Source: Antedon mediterranea (taxonomy: Eukaryota; Echinodermata; Crinoidea; Comatulida; Antedonidae). From it: 64,000 bases of DNA. Every line of letters begins with the position of its first letter. Position 1 is the first letter of the stretch. The translations under genes and the position numbers were made by a program. A model generated the notes under the pieces. The model did not search any database. It was not told where the DNA came from and saw only the letters and a program-made list of their open reading frames with translations. Positions 22,410 through 32,547 of the stretch are shown here, one piece after another. Location: contig NC_092678.1 of assembly GCF_964355755.1 (NCBI RefSeq), positions 2,379,922 to 2,443,921 of the forward strand, written 5' to 3'.

Positions 22410-24030
22410 AATTAGCAAATCCTCACTAGCAATGAACAAAATTTAACCTTAAAAAGCAATCAAATTTCTTAAAATATAACTTCAAATTGTATAGTGATCA
22501 CCCACACAGGAGTGCTTCCTTGATATCATGATTGTATGCATTTTAAATTTCTCTATTTTTCTTTTAAATGGTATCAAGAAAAATTAAAATTTATTCAATT
22601 TATAGTTGATCACCTACGCCAGAGGGGATACTGATATCATGATTGCTTTCATTTTTCTGATTTGGTTTTACATGGTATCAAATAAATGAAATTTAAACTA
22701 AACTGTTTTAATTGAATAATCACTAATCAATAGTGATTTAATAATTAATATTTTAATTATTGTAATTTGTTTTTGCTGGTGAGGTTCTTTTTTCTTCTAT
22801 GGTGTATTAGCAAATCCTCATTAGCAACAACAAAATAATTGTAATAATTCAAAACAAAAATTTAAATCTTGTTTAAATGAAAATCAAAATTTATTTTTAA
22901 ATTTCCTAAAATTATATCTAACTTTATATTAAATCTGGATTCACTTGTCTCGGAATGTCAAGTGTATTCCCTGATACCATGATTGTTTTAAATTTTTCAC
23001 CTCTATTTTCTTTTTTCATGGTATTATAAAAAAAATTCAAAATTTGAAATCTCATAGGGGTTTACTTGTCTCGGAATGTCAAGTGAAATCCCTGATACCA
23101 TGATTGATTGTTTTTATTTTACATTTTTGTTTTACATGGTATTCAAATAAATAAAAATTGTAAATGTTATACAATTGCTAACAACTTTGGCTTAAGTAAT
23201 TTATTTAAATGTAAACATTTATTTTTGCTAATGAGGTTCTTTTTTTTCTCTCTTGGGTGCAATTGTAATTCAGAACCCCACATTAGTGAATTTAATCAAA
23301 ACAAATGTAATTTTATTAAAAATTTAAAGGGGTTTTCTTAAAATTTTTTCCAATATTTGCTTACATTTCTTGAAATAACTTGAAATTTAATTTTAAAAGA
23401 CATCTCATTCTGAAAATGTTGAGGGTAATTCAAGATACTATTATTAACAATTTAAATCTATTTCGTTTGGAATGGTATCTTAAAAATCAATTTATAAATA
23501 AAAAGTACATACTGTGTCTGCACAGTATGTATCAAAATTGTTGAATTGATACCATGATTGTTTTTATTTTAAATGTTTCCTATTTTGGTTTACATGGTAT
23601 TAAAAAATAATAAAAAAAATTTAAAAAACTAATAAGTAAATGATGTTTGCTAATGGGGTTCTGTTTACTCTTGCTTTGGTCCTGGTGCAATGTTTAGAGT
23701 TCAAATTGTGTACACTCATTAGCAATGAACAAAATAACTGTAATTTTATATTAACTTGTTGAATTTCTTTTTTAAAATCTTGAAAATACTTTTGGCAATT
23801 ATTAATTTATTTAAATCTAAATTGAATGTACCTATCCATGTATTAACCTCTGTGGGATAGGATAATGCGTGATACCATTATTATTTACTATTTTGGCTTT
23901 ATATGGTATCAAAAGAAAACATATTTATATTTAAATTTATTCAAAACGTTTCATTATATAAACTGTGATACTTTACAAATTTGACTAAAAATTTAAATTT
24001 AGTGATTTGTTTTTGCTGATGAGTTTATTT
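22410..24030. repeat. Strongly diverged ~430-bp units keeping hairpins
   Basis: About four AT-rich units share layout more than sequence. Each has CTCAYTAGCAA, then one or two hairpins of the form TGATACCATGATTG...CATGGTATCA, then TTTTGCTRATGAGGTTC and a T/C-rich stretch. Those hairpin starts lie near 22521, 22632, 22972, 23093, 23434 (weak), 23548 and 23869. A second, variable hairpin usually precedes each, for example TACATACTGTG-TCTG-CACAGTATGTA at 23507-23532 and CACTTG...CAAGTG at about 22942 and 23065. CTCATTAGCAA can pair with TTGCTRATGAG. Confidence 0.6.
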
Positions 24031-24361
24031 TCTTTCTTTGTACAACTTAGTACCGTACTTGCGTAAATAAGCTGCCGTTTATTTTGGATTTAGTAATCAC
24101 CCTCTTAAAGCGTTAAGTTTGCGCAATTGCTAGACGCATGGTTATTGCCTACAAACATTTTAAAATTTTAACTGATTTTCGCCCATGGGTTTTCTACATT
24201 ATAAATTTAGTATATGGTCTTAACGTTGTGTGTTATTTTCCGAGAACATATCTCATCTAAAAAATGTCCTGTAAAATTCCACTGCAAAACTTCTGCGTAA
24301 TAAGAGAGAGTACGGTACCTTAATCTATTTTAATTGTGTAGATATAAATTGTTTTTTAACC

Positions 24362-24879
24362 ATGTTTGTTGATCACTTGAAATACGATGAGAACCAATGC
24401 AATGGTACCACACATACCAATGACGTTGACGGGGAGCCACAGAATGTGATGAACCATTTACAGATGTTTAAATGGTATGTCTGCAATATTCAAAATTTGT
24501 TTTAATTATTATTTATTCTTAATAGTGTCTGTAAAAATGAACATGATACTAGCCTAACTTAACTTAGATTTTTAGCTTTACCCATATTTATATTAATAAT
24601 GTATATTATTATCCACATTTATTTGATAAGCAGTGGTGATTGGGTAACATACATTAACATAAGAAGACTTCTTATAAAAATGAATTCATCATTTGAAAAA
24701 CTAAGGTGAATAACTGTCATCACTTATCAGTGTTAAATATATGTTCTTTCAGGTACGTGCTTCGACCAATCAAAGAAGACTATTTGTCGAGGAGCATCTC
24801 AGAGGAGGAAGCTTCGATTCACCACCAATTTCAAGATCAACAAACATTTATATATTTGATTGTCATTTTAATATTGTAA
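24362..24879 (+). CDS. Small two-exon protein with hydrophobic C-terminus, unidentified
   Basis: Exon 1 (24362-24474) starts at an ATG after AACC and ends at TG|GTATGT. Exon 2 (24753-24879) follows TTCTTTCAG. The join completes a TGG codon and the frame stays open to a TAA at 24877-24879, giving 79 residues. The N-terminal part is polar and acidic (YDENQCNGTTHTNDVDGEPQ). A basic/acidic middle (YVLRPIKEDYLSRSISEEEA) follows, and the last eleven residues (TFIYLIVILIL) are strongly hydrophobic, as in a tail anchor. I recognise no family. The consistent splice signals support a gene, but length and isolation leave room for chance. Confidence 0.4.
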
Positions 24880-24884
24880 TTGTT

Positions 24885-25309
24885 AAGTGAAGTGGAATAA
24901 TCTTTATAACAATTTTCAAAATTATTTTTTCTATTGGCAAATGTTTTGGCTATTTGTTTAAAATTTATCTAATTTTATTTTAAATTGATTAAATTATAAT
25001 TTTTTTAAATGGAAATTTGGTTTTAAATTATTTATTATTAGTTTTATTGTAAATTGTGATTTAAATTCAAATCAAATTTAACCTTGCAAATTTCAAATAA
25101 AATTATTTTTTCTATTGGCAAATGTTTTGGCTTATTTGTTTAAAATTTATGTAATTTTATTTTAAATTGATTAAATTATAATTTTTTTTAATTGAAATTT
25201 GGTTTTAAATTATTTATTATTAGTTTTATTGTAAATTGTGATTTAAATTCAAATCAAATTTAACCTTGCAAATTTCAAATAAAATTTTTACGTGAATTCC
25301 ACTTCACTT
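24885..25309. mobile_element. Small foldback with internal 181-bp duplication
   Basis: A 14-bp perfect inverted pair, AAGTGAAGTGGAAT at 24885-24898 and its complement at 25296-25309, encloses two tandem copies (period about 181 bp) of a very AT-rich sequence beginning ATTATTTTTTCTATTGGC. It starts six bases after the stop of the small gene. Confidence 0.7.
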
Positions 25310-25384
25310 TTTATTTTTATATTATGTATTTATAGTTATTTTGTATTTAGTTACAGATTTCTTCCGAACTCTAAGCATTGTACA

Positions 25385-25497
25385 ATGCACCTCTCTGCCA
25401 CCCCCTCGTGTGCCCCACTACACCGATGGGTATCAGCCTGCTCGGCTACACGGTGGATGCTTCCTCGGGTCGTGTTCGTTGCTCCTGCTAAGTGGTG
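25385..25497 (+). repeat. GC-rich ~100-bp dispersed segment, copy 1
   Basis: CTCGTGTGCCCCACTACACC and GCTCGGCTACACGGTGGATG, ending TCGTGTTCGTTGC, stand out as GC-rich in AT-rich surroundings. The same segment lies inverted at 29338-29447. Here it follows TAGTTACAG and runs into a GTGAGT donor at 25496, so it could be an exon. Confidence 0.8.
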
Positions 25498-25499
25498 AG

Positions 25500-26125
25500 T
25501 TTGCTTTAAGATTTTCTATGAAAGTTTTAGATACACGTTTCATGTTCTATGTAAACTACATTTTGACCAAATGCTTGTGAGAGTCCTTTACAGTCCTTTG
25601 TGGTGTTGGCATTGTGGCGGTGGCACCATCATCAGTGTATGGGTTTACGAACTAAACAAAGCAGGAGTTAAATAACTTAATAGACTGGTTTCAGTATATT
25701 TTATGGTTCCGTTTCCAATTTAAATAATTTAATAACTCAAAAGACATTTGCGTGCATGTACAGTAAAAATGTTTTGAACTTTTTGGTGGTTAGACAAACT
25801 TTGTGTGATGCATTCCTCTTCGATCTGGCTAAGTAAGCAGGCAGGAAATTATACGATACTATTCTCAAAGTATGCTTGATATATTTATCCCAAAGATTTG
25901 GTACCAATTTAATTAAATACAATCAAATAATTTAGCATACCAATAATTCACAATCTCACACATTACAAGCAATACAATAAATATAAATTTTTATATTTGC
26001 AACAAAAATGATTAATATAACTATTTGAAAAATAATTTGAAGGTGACATTTTAAATTGAAAATTCTCTAAAAATAAATATTAAAATTTTAAATTAACTAA
26101 ATTCATTGTAAATTTAATTTTGTTT
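25500..26125. other. Intergenic, AT-rich
   Basis: No gene or repeat recognised between the GC-rich segment and the 28-bp array. Confidence 0.4.
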
Positions 26126-26129
26126 AAAC

Positions 26130-27255
26130 TTAGCTGCCAGTTAGTGGATTTTAAAACTTAGCTGTCTGTAAAGGGATTTAAAAACTTAGCTGCCCGTAAG
26201 GGGCTTTTAAAACTCAACTGCCCTTAAGAGGCTTTTAAAAATTGGCTGCCAGTAAGGGGCTTTTAAAATTTAGATGCTCGTAGGGGGCTTTTAAAACTTA
26301 GCTGCCCGTAAGGGGCTTTTAAAACTTAGCTGCCCGTAAGGGGTTTTTAAAACTTAGCTGCCTGTAAGGGCCTTTTAAAACTTAGCTGCCCGTAAGGGGT
26401 TTTTAAAACTTAGCTGCCCGTAAGGGCCTTTTAAAACTTAGCTGCCCGTAGGGGGTTTTTAAAACTTAGCTGCCCGTAGGGGGCTTTTAAAACTTAGTCG
26501 CCAGTGAGTGGTGCATTTAAAACTTAGCTGCCAGTAAGGGGCTTTTAAAACTTAGCTGCTCGTACAAGGCTTTTAAAACTTAGCTGCTCGTAGGGGGATT
26601 TTATAACTTAGCTGCCCGTAAGGGGCTTTTAAAACTTAGGTGCCCGTAAGGGCTTTTTAAACTTAGCTGCTCGTACGAAGCTTTTAAAACTTAGATGCCC
26701 GTAAGGGGCTTTTAAAACTTAGGTGCCCATAAGGGGCTTTTAAAAATTGGCTGCCAGTAAGGGGCTTGTAAAAATTGGCTGCCAGTAAGGGGCTTTTAAA
26801 ATTTAGCTGCTCGTAAGGGGCTTTTAAAACTTAGCTGCCCGTAAGGGGTTTTTAAAACTTAGCTGCCCATAAGGGCCTTTTAAAACTTAGCTGCCCGTAG
26901 GGGGTTTTTAAAACTTAGCTGCCCGTAGGGGGCTTTTAAAACTTAGTCGCCAGTGAGTGGTGCATTTAAAACTTAGCTGCCAGTAAGAGGCTTTTAAAAC
27001 TTAGCTGCTCGTACAAGGCTTTTAAAACTTAGCTGCTCGTAAGTGGATTTTATAACTTAGCTGCCAGTAAGGGGATTTTAAAACTTAGCTGCCCATAGGA
27101 GGCTTTTAAAAATTAGTCGCCAGTAAGTGTTGAATTTAAAACTTAGCTGCCAGTAAGGGGATTTTAAAACTTAGTCACCTGTAAGGGCCCCTAGTTGCCA
27201 GTTATTGGTGAATTTAAAACTTAGTCACCAGTGAATGGTTAATTTAAAACTTGGC
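26130..27255 (+). repeat. 28-bp tandem array, block 1 (~40 copies)
   Basis: The unit is close to ACTTAGCTGCCCGTAAGGGG followed by CTTTTAAA. Most copies can fold as GCCC-GTAA-GGGC or with one extra G. A second subfamily reads TAGTCGCCAGTGAGTGGTGA and pairs GCCA with TGGT. Copies are diverged, with subfamily patches repeated as longer blocks (for example 26450-26600 resembles 26895-27050). Confidence 0.95.
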
Positions 27256-27580
27256 TTTAATCTATGAAGTCAATTTGCTGACCATTTACTTATGGAAATT
27301 TTTATTCCAATAAATAAATGTTGTTAAATTTATTTGTTTCATTTTGTTAATATTTTTTGTTGCAAATATAATAAAAACAATTTAAATATATGATTTAAAC
27401 CCTGCATCAATGCATAATTTAATTTATTTTGGTCCACACAAATTCAATGAGAAGTCGTCATTGTAATTAAACATTAGATTATAAACAATTCATTAAGTAT
27501 TTTGTAAAGCATCATTCATCATTCAAGTGTATTTTCTACCAAAACAAACATTAATAAATTACTAAAGCTAGGAATCATTT
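27256..27580. other. Unrelated AT-rich spacer between the two array blocks
   Basis: Sequence without the 28-bp unit. It begins with CTATGAAGTCAATTTGC and has no coding signal. It could be an insertion into a once continuous array, but no target duplication is evident. Confidence 0.5.
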
Positions 27581-27584
27581 TTTT

Positions 27585-28520
27585 TTTAAAGCTTAGCAGC
27601 CCGTAAGTAACAATTTAAAACTAAGTTGCCAGTGATTGGTGAATTTGAAACTTGGTTGCCCGTAAAGGATTTTAAAACTTAGCTGCCTGTAAGAGGCTTA
27701 TAAAACTTAGCTGCCCGTAAGGGGCTTTTAAAACTTAGCTTCCCGTAAGGGGCCTTTTAAACTTAGCTGCCTGTAAGGGGCTTTTAAAACTTTCTCTGCC
27801 CGTAAAGGGCTTTTAAAACTTTACTGTCTGTAAGTGGCTTTTAAAACTTAGCTGCCCCTAAGGGCCTTTTAAAACTTAGCTGTCCGTAAGGGTCTTTTAA
27901 AACTTAGCTGCCCGTTAAGGGGCTTTTAAAACTTAGCTGCCTGTAAGGGGCTTTAAAAACTTTCTCTGGCCATAAGGGGCTTTTAAAACGTAGTCTCCCG
28001 TTAGGGCCTTTTAAAACTTAGTCACCGATGAGTGGTGAATTTAAAATTTAGCTGCCGTAAGGTTTTTAAAACTTAGCTGACCGTAAGGAGCTTTTAAAAC
28101 TTAGCTGCCTGTTAGGGGCTTTTAAAACTTGGTCGCCAGTGAGTGGTAAATTAAAACGTAGCTGCCCGTAAGGGAATTTTAAAACTTGGCTGCCCGTAAG
28201 GGGCTTTTAAAACTTAGCTGCCCGTTAGGGGCTTTTAAAACTTTGTCGCCAGTGAGTGGTAAATTAAAACTTAGCTGCCTGTAAGGGCCTTTTAAAACTT
28301 AACTGCCAATAAGGAGCTCTTAAAACTTAGCTGCCCGTTAGGGGCTTTTGAAACTTAGTCGCCAGCGAGTGGTAAATTAAAACTTAGCTGCCCATACGGG
28401 GCTTTTAAAACTTAGCTTCCCATAAGGGGCTTTTAAAACTTAGTCGCCCGTGAGTGATGAATTAAAAACTTAGCTGCCCGTAAAAAGGCTTTTAAAACTT
28501 AATCGCCAGTGAGTTTGTTT
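27585..28520 (+). repeat. 28-bp tandem array, block 2 (~33 copies)
   Basis: Continuation of the same unit and both subfamilies in the same orientation, with GTCGCCAGTGAGTGG-type copies interspersed roughly every few units in the second half. Confidence 0.95.
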
Positions 28521-28524
28521 TGGT

Positions 28525-29335
28525 AGAGTTTATACATACAGACATTTGGTTACTACAGACATTAAGAATGTAAACAAATTTACACTAAAGCAAATAATGG
28601 CTTCTCTTAATTTAAGATAGGAATAGTTGGTACCGTATCTGAAGGGTAAATGAGTTGGGCAGTATAACAATTACACTGTGCTGTCCTGAAAACGAAGTCG
28701 TTGGGTTTGGTATTACCAGAGAGTCAACCTTATTAAATTATATAATCCAAATTATGTACTGCACAATTTGTTTTCTTGAGCTAATATAGGCATCAAAATT
28801 ATTGACATCAAATTTTCTGAAACCAGTCTGGCTTTATTTTCCACAACAAAAGATTGGGTTTGCATTCGTGTCGTGCGAAGCTATTACAAGCTTTGTTCAA
28901 CATAAATGCGTCCAGTTTGATGTTTTGGGAATTTAGTCTTAGGACCTCTTACCTTTCCAACTGTAAATATTAATATACAATGTAACCTTCTGGTTATGTT
29001 TAAAATAATATAGGTGATTATATGTATATCAAAACTTGTCAAAATTCTTTATTATTCATATTTATTTTATAGATTTTTTAATATTAAAACTTGTCAAAAT
29101 ATAATTGAAATATCCAAATTTTAATATAAACATATTCAATAATTCCTATGCTCAAATAGCATATAACTCCACTCCTGATGACGTTTAGGAGAGCCCAGGG
29201 CGATTCCCTCATGTGTCAGCGTCCCTGCATTGGAGTATTGGGTTCTCACTTGTGTTTGGTCTTTCTGTAGTTTACATTGAACTTTAATCGTTGTCGATTG
29301 AAACTTGTGTCTTTGACTTTCTAGATGTCTTGGAG
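28525..29335. other. Intergenic, no gene seen
   Basis: AT-rich. Short frames are present but without splice or family support. Confidence 0.4.
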
Positions 29336-29337
29336 CA

Positions 29338-29447
29338 TTCTTGCAGCTTAGTAGTTGTGGCGGACACGACCCGAGGAAGCATCCACCGTGTAGCCGAGCG
29401 GGCTGACCCGATCGGTGTAGTGGGGCACACGAGGGAGTGGCAGAGAG
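29338..29447 (-). repeat. GC-rich ~100-bp dispersed segment, copy 2 (inverted)
   Basis: Reverse complement of 25385-25497 over about 100 bases with few changes. Together the two copies flank the 28-bp array in opposite orientation, about 4 kb apart. The splice donor next to copy 1 is not conserved here. Confidence 0.8.
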
Positions 29448-29532
29448 GCTTTGCTTTATTTTGTACATGAAATAAAAATGATTGATTCACTATGTGCACT
29501 CTTGTCTTTTATTCATTGGTGTAATTGCGAGC

Positions 29533-29961
29533 ACCCTCTACTAAAGAGGGTACTCCCATGTTGGTTCCCTCTATTAAAGAGGGCGCCCTCATTGTTGAAA
29601 CACCCTCTTTGGTGCAAGGCTTTAATTACAACCTTTGCACCAAAGAGGGCGTCCTAACCATGAAGGCGCCCTCTTTAGTAGAGGGACCCTCTTTAGATTA
29701 AGGCTCTATTATTATAGAGCCTTATTACTAAAGAGGGCGTCCTTTACACAGAGCACAATCTTTAGTGTAACGGCACTATAATAGAGCTTTTACACTAAAG
29801 AGGGCACCCTTTATATAGAGCACCCTCTTTAGAGTAAGGGCTTCATTATAATAAAGCCTTTACACTAAAGAGGGCACCCTTTATACAAGCTCTATACTAC
29901 GGATAAAGCACCCTCTCCAAATATAAAATCTCTATCAATAGAGACTTTACACTAAAGAGGG
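29533..29961. repeat. Row of hairpins on CCCTCTTTAG...CTAAAGAGGG
   Basis: At least five consecutive hairpins occur at 29603-29649, 29687-29737, 29757-29804, 29823-29874 and 29911-29961, with shorter palindromes before them. Outer stems are conserved (CCCTCTTT/AAAGAGGG). Inner stems differ but still pair, for example GGTGCAAGG/CCTTTGCACC versus TTAAGGCTCTAT/ATAGAGCCTTA. No coding capacity. Confidence 0.85.
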
Positions 29962-30230
29962 CGCATTTATAATACCTGTAGTATAGAGCGTGTGGCAATT
30001 CACTTACCTTTACCTGTGACCTTATTATATGGCCGCAACACAATAAGCCTACCACTAAATATTGACCATACTGTATGCCTACCACTAAATCTTACGCACA
30101 TTAATAACGGTTGTATGACATAAAATATAGGCCTAGACTAAATAATATAACACTAACAGTGGTATAACTTGCAAAAGTCGGCGTGATAATGTATATGCCT
30201 ACCAAACTAAAACACAACACAGGGAGTGAC
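29962..30230. other. Downstream region of the minus-strand unknown gene
   Basis: No feature beyond the poly(A) signal at 30231-30236 (minus strand AATAAA), which belongs to the exon at 30272-30373. Confidence 0.4.
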
Positions 30231-30271
30231 TTTATTCAGATTGGGGGATGGTTAAAATACAATTTTTATAT

Positions 30272-30373
30272 TTAAATGTGATAGCGAAGATGTAACGTTT
30301 CCACTTCATCAAAATAGATTTTCCATCTCCGTTCTTGCCAATAGTCTGGACAGAGCGACTGTTCAATTGACAT
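30272..30373 (-). CDS. Candidate terminal exon, unidentified gene
   Basis: On the minus strand a good acceptor (TTTTTTACCTTTCAG) is followed from 30373 by an open frame. It reads MSIEQSLCPDYWQERRWKIY and continues FDEVETLHLRYHI, then TAA at 30272-30274, with AATAAA about 40 bases later (30231-30236). Composition and signals look like a real last exon. I recognise no family. It may belong with the first-exon candidate at 31537-31634. Confidence 0.45.
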   Translation of the reverse strand: MSIEQSLCPDYWQERRWKIYFDEVETLHLRYHI

Positions 30374-30690
30374 CTGAAAGGTAAAAAATAACATATCAAT
30401 AATGGTGGTCGACAACTGAACAAAATAATGCACTTGTCAATTGTATGACATTTTTTGTCAGAGAAAATAATTACAAATACATATTACATAATTGAAACTA
30501 ATTAACTGCGGTCAACATGAGTTCTCTTTGATTGAATACCGGAGGAGGCAGGTAAAGACAAATGTATTATTAATTAAAAAGTTACCTTTGATATTAGTCA
30601 TGTAGGAGCTAATTGTGTTCTATTAACAAGCATCTTTAACTGGTTGACGTACTATAAAATTCCTGTAGAAAAACGAAAGTGAAGATAGAA

Positions 30691-30935
30691 TTTTAAGGCC
30701 ATGTTTTCGCAGCCAAAAATTAACCAATAAAAATTAACCAATATTAACAATATACTGTCTGTGAAAACAGGGTTTAAACGATTCCACTCAAGAAAAATTA
30801 ACCGATTAAATTATATCCTTCAAATCGATAATTATTAATCTTTGACCTGAAGGACAAATTGTTGCGTTGTGATTGTGCATCTGGTTGTTTGATTAACCGA
30901 TAATTTTGTTTTGGCTGTGGAAACACGGCTTAAAA
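30691..30935. mobile_element. MITE with TTTTAAGCC ends
   Basis: The left end (TTTTAAGGCCATGTTTTCGC, then AGCCAAAA) is matched by the complement of the right end (TTTTGGCTGTGGAAACACGG, then CTTAAAA). It is about 245 bp, AT-rich, with several internal AATTAACC motifs and no coding capacity. Confidence 0.75.
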
Positions 30936-31536
30936 AGTTACACAAGTTTCCAACAAAATCACCTTGGACACCTACTAGTACGCCGAGACAATCAGGGCTT
31001 GGGCCCTCTAAACCGTAATTAAAAATCATCCCTCTAGGCAATGGTGGTACACCCCTAGCCGCAGTACCATGTCCATACCCATACCACTAAAAAGTCAGCC
31101 AACCAGTCAAAACGGGGGTCGTATATTATAGTGAGTGGGTCATACAATTGACAAGAAGTGCAAAAAAAAGGGAAATAAAATCAGACTATAATAAGGCCTA
31201 CTAACTAAAGAATCAGGGGCCCATTTCATCCACCTTGAGAACCTTAGACTAGCGTAATCTAAGCCTAGGCTAGGCCTATCATGCAGCAGCGTTTCTATCT
31301 CTCGAATGGTCGAATCCATGCAGCCCACACAATGCATTATTATAGTAATGAAACCAGGCTAATTAGGCCTAGCATAATTCATGAAATTACTCACGTTAAT
31401 CCTAGACATATCTTTTAAAAAATACATAGATAATTACATTAAACTCTTTTGTACATAAAACCACGGTAAATTCTACAAATACCGCATTATATTCTCATAT
31501 TTAACTGGATTTTAAAGAAGCAAATAACATACTTAC

Positions 31537-31634
31537 AAATCGAATTTACCACCACGTGATGACGTCAGAAAGAAATTATACACGTGACTTGCCATAATTT
31601 CAAACAAAAAGGCTTCGAGAACATCGTCGACCAT
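31537..31634 (-). CDS. Candidate first coding exon, unidentified gene
   Basis: Minus strand: ATG at 31634-31632 opens MVDDVLEAFLFEIMASHVYN followed by FFLTSSRGGKFD, ending at GATTT|GTAAGT (donor 31536-31531). Two CACGTGA-type E-box-like stretches lie within the exon. No protein family recognised. Partner exons between here and 30373 could not be established. A weak possibility is the open frame at 30950-31060 (PPLPRGMIFNYGLEG). Confidence 0.4.
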
Positions 31635-31639
31635 GTTGC

Positions 31640-32270
31640 AGGCTTATATTTTTCTTTCATTTATTAACTATATAAACGTCGTCTTTGACAATAAATAAAT
31701 AAAATTTAGCTTTTTAATTGTTCTTCATTTTAATAACATTTTATCTATTCATACAAAAGACTCCGCTAACATTGCCAATGTTTTTACAAACTGTAGTATA
31801 TTATAATATTCAATAGTATTTATATATTAACCACTTTGTTATAATGTAAAATTATTTATTATATAAGTAATTAATATAGGCTAAAATATTGTCTCATATT
31901 TTTTATTGGCTATAATTCAAACTAATAATAATTCAATTCAAACTTATAATGAAATGCAAGGTTTTAAAAATCAGTTACAAAAATAAAAACAATGTACTGT
32001 AATATTTTTTAACAAATTAATTTTACTTTTCAGAAATTAAAACATTTATATTTTCCCACCACCAATAGCATCAATTACCACATAATTTAAAATAGATCTA
32101 ATATCAAGTGAGGTTGTCATTTTCATGTAATAAAATAACAAATTAGCTGCATTGTAAACATTTTTTTTCTAATCGAAAACCATGGATGAATGAATTATCT
32201 CCTGCGCCCCTAACAAGACTATAATGTAGGGCCTGGCTATATAAAGTCCCTAGATTCCTAGTAACTACCT
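31640..32270. other. Intergenic, AT-rich
   Basis: Between the unknown gene's presumed 5' end and the G6PD 3' end. No gene seen. A TTTATT at 32273-32278 is a possible G6PD poly(A) signal on the minus strand. Confidence 0.4.
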
Positions 32271-32547
32271 GCTTTATTATTAACTAAAAATTCATATTAA
32301 TTTAGCTGCACATATAGTACTATGAAATTATTTTTCTATTTTTCTAATTACTGTATACGAATACTGAGTTTATATATAAAACATTTCATATCTGTCTACA
32401 AATTTCTTTCTCTATAAATACATTATTTTACTATAGGAAATATAAAAAAACATTTTCTTTAAGTTGATGGTTATAAATGGTGGTCGTCTATCCATTAAAG
32501 GTTCGTTTTTGTTTGTTGTTTACATAATGTTGGTCGCTTGGTTGCAT

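Noticed and set aside
26130-28520. Regular short repeats resembling a CRISPR array
   Set aside because: Units are contiguous with no unique spacers, in a eukaryotic setting with no cas genes. It is a tandem minisatellite.
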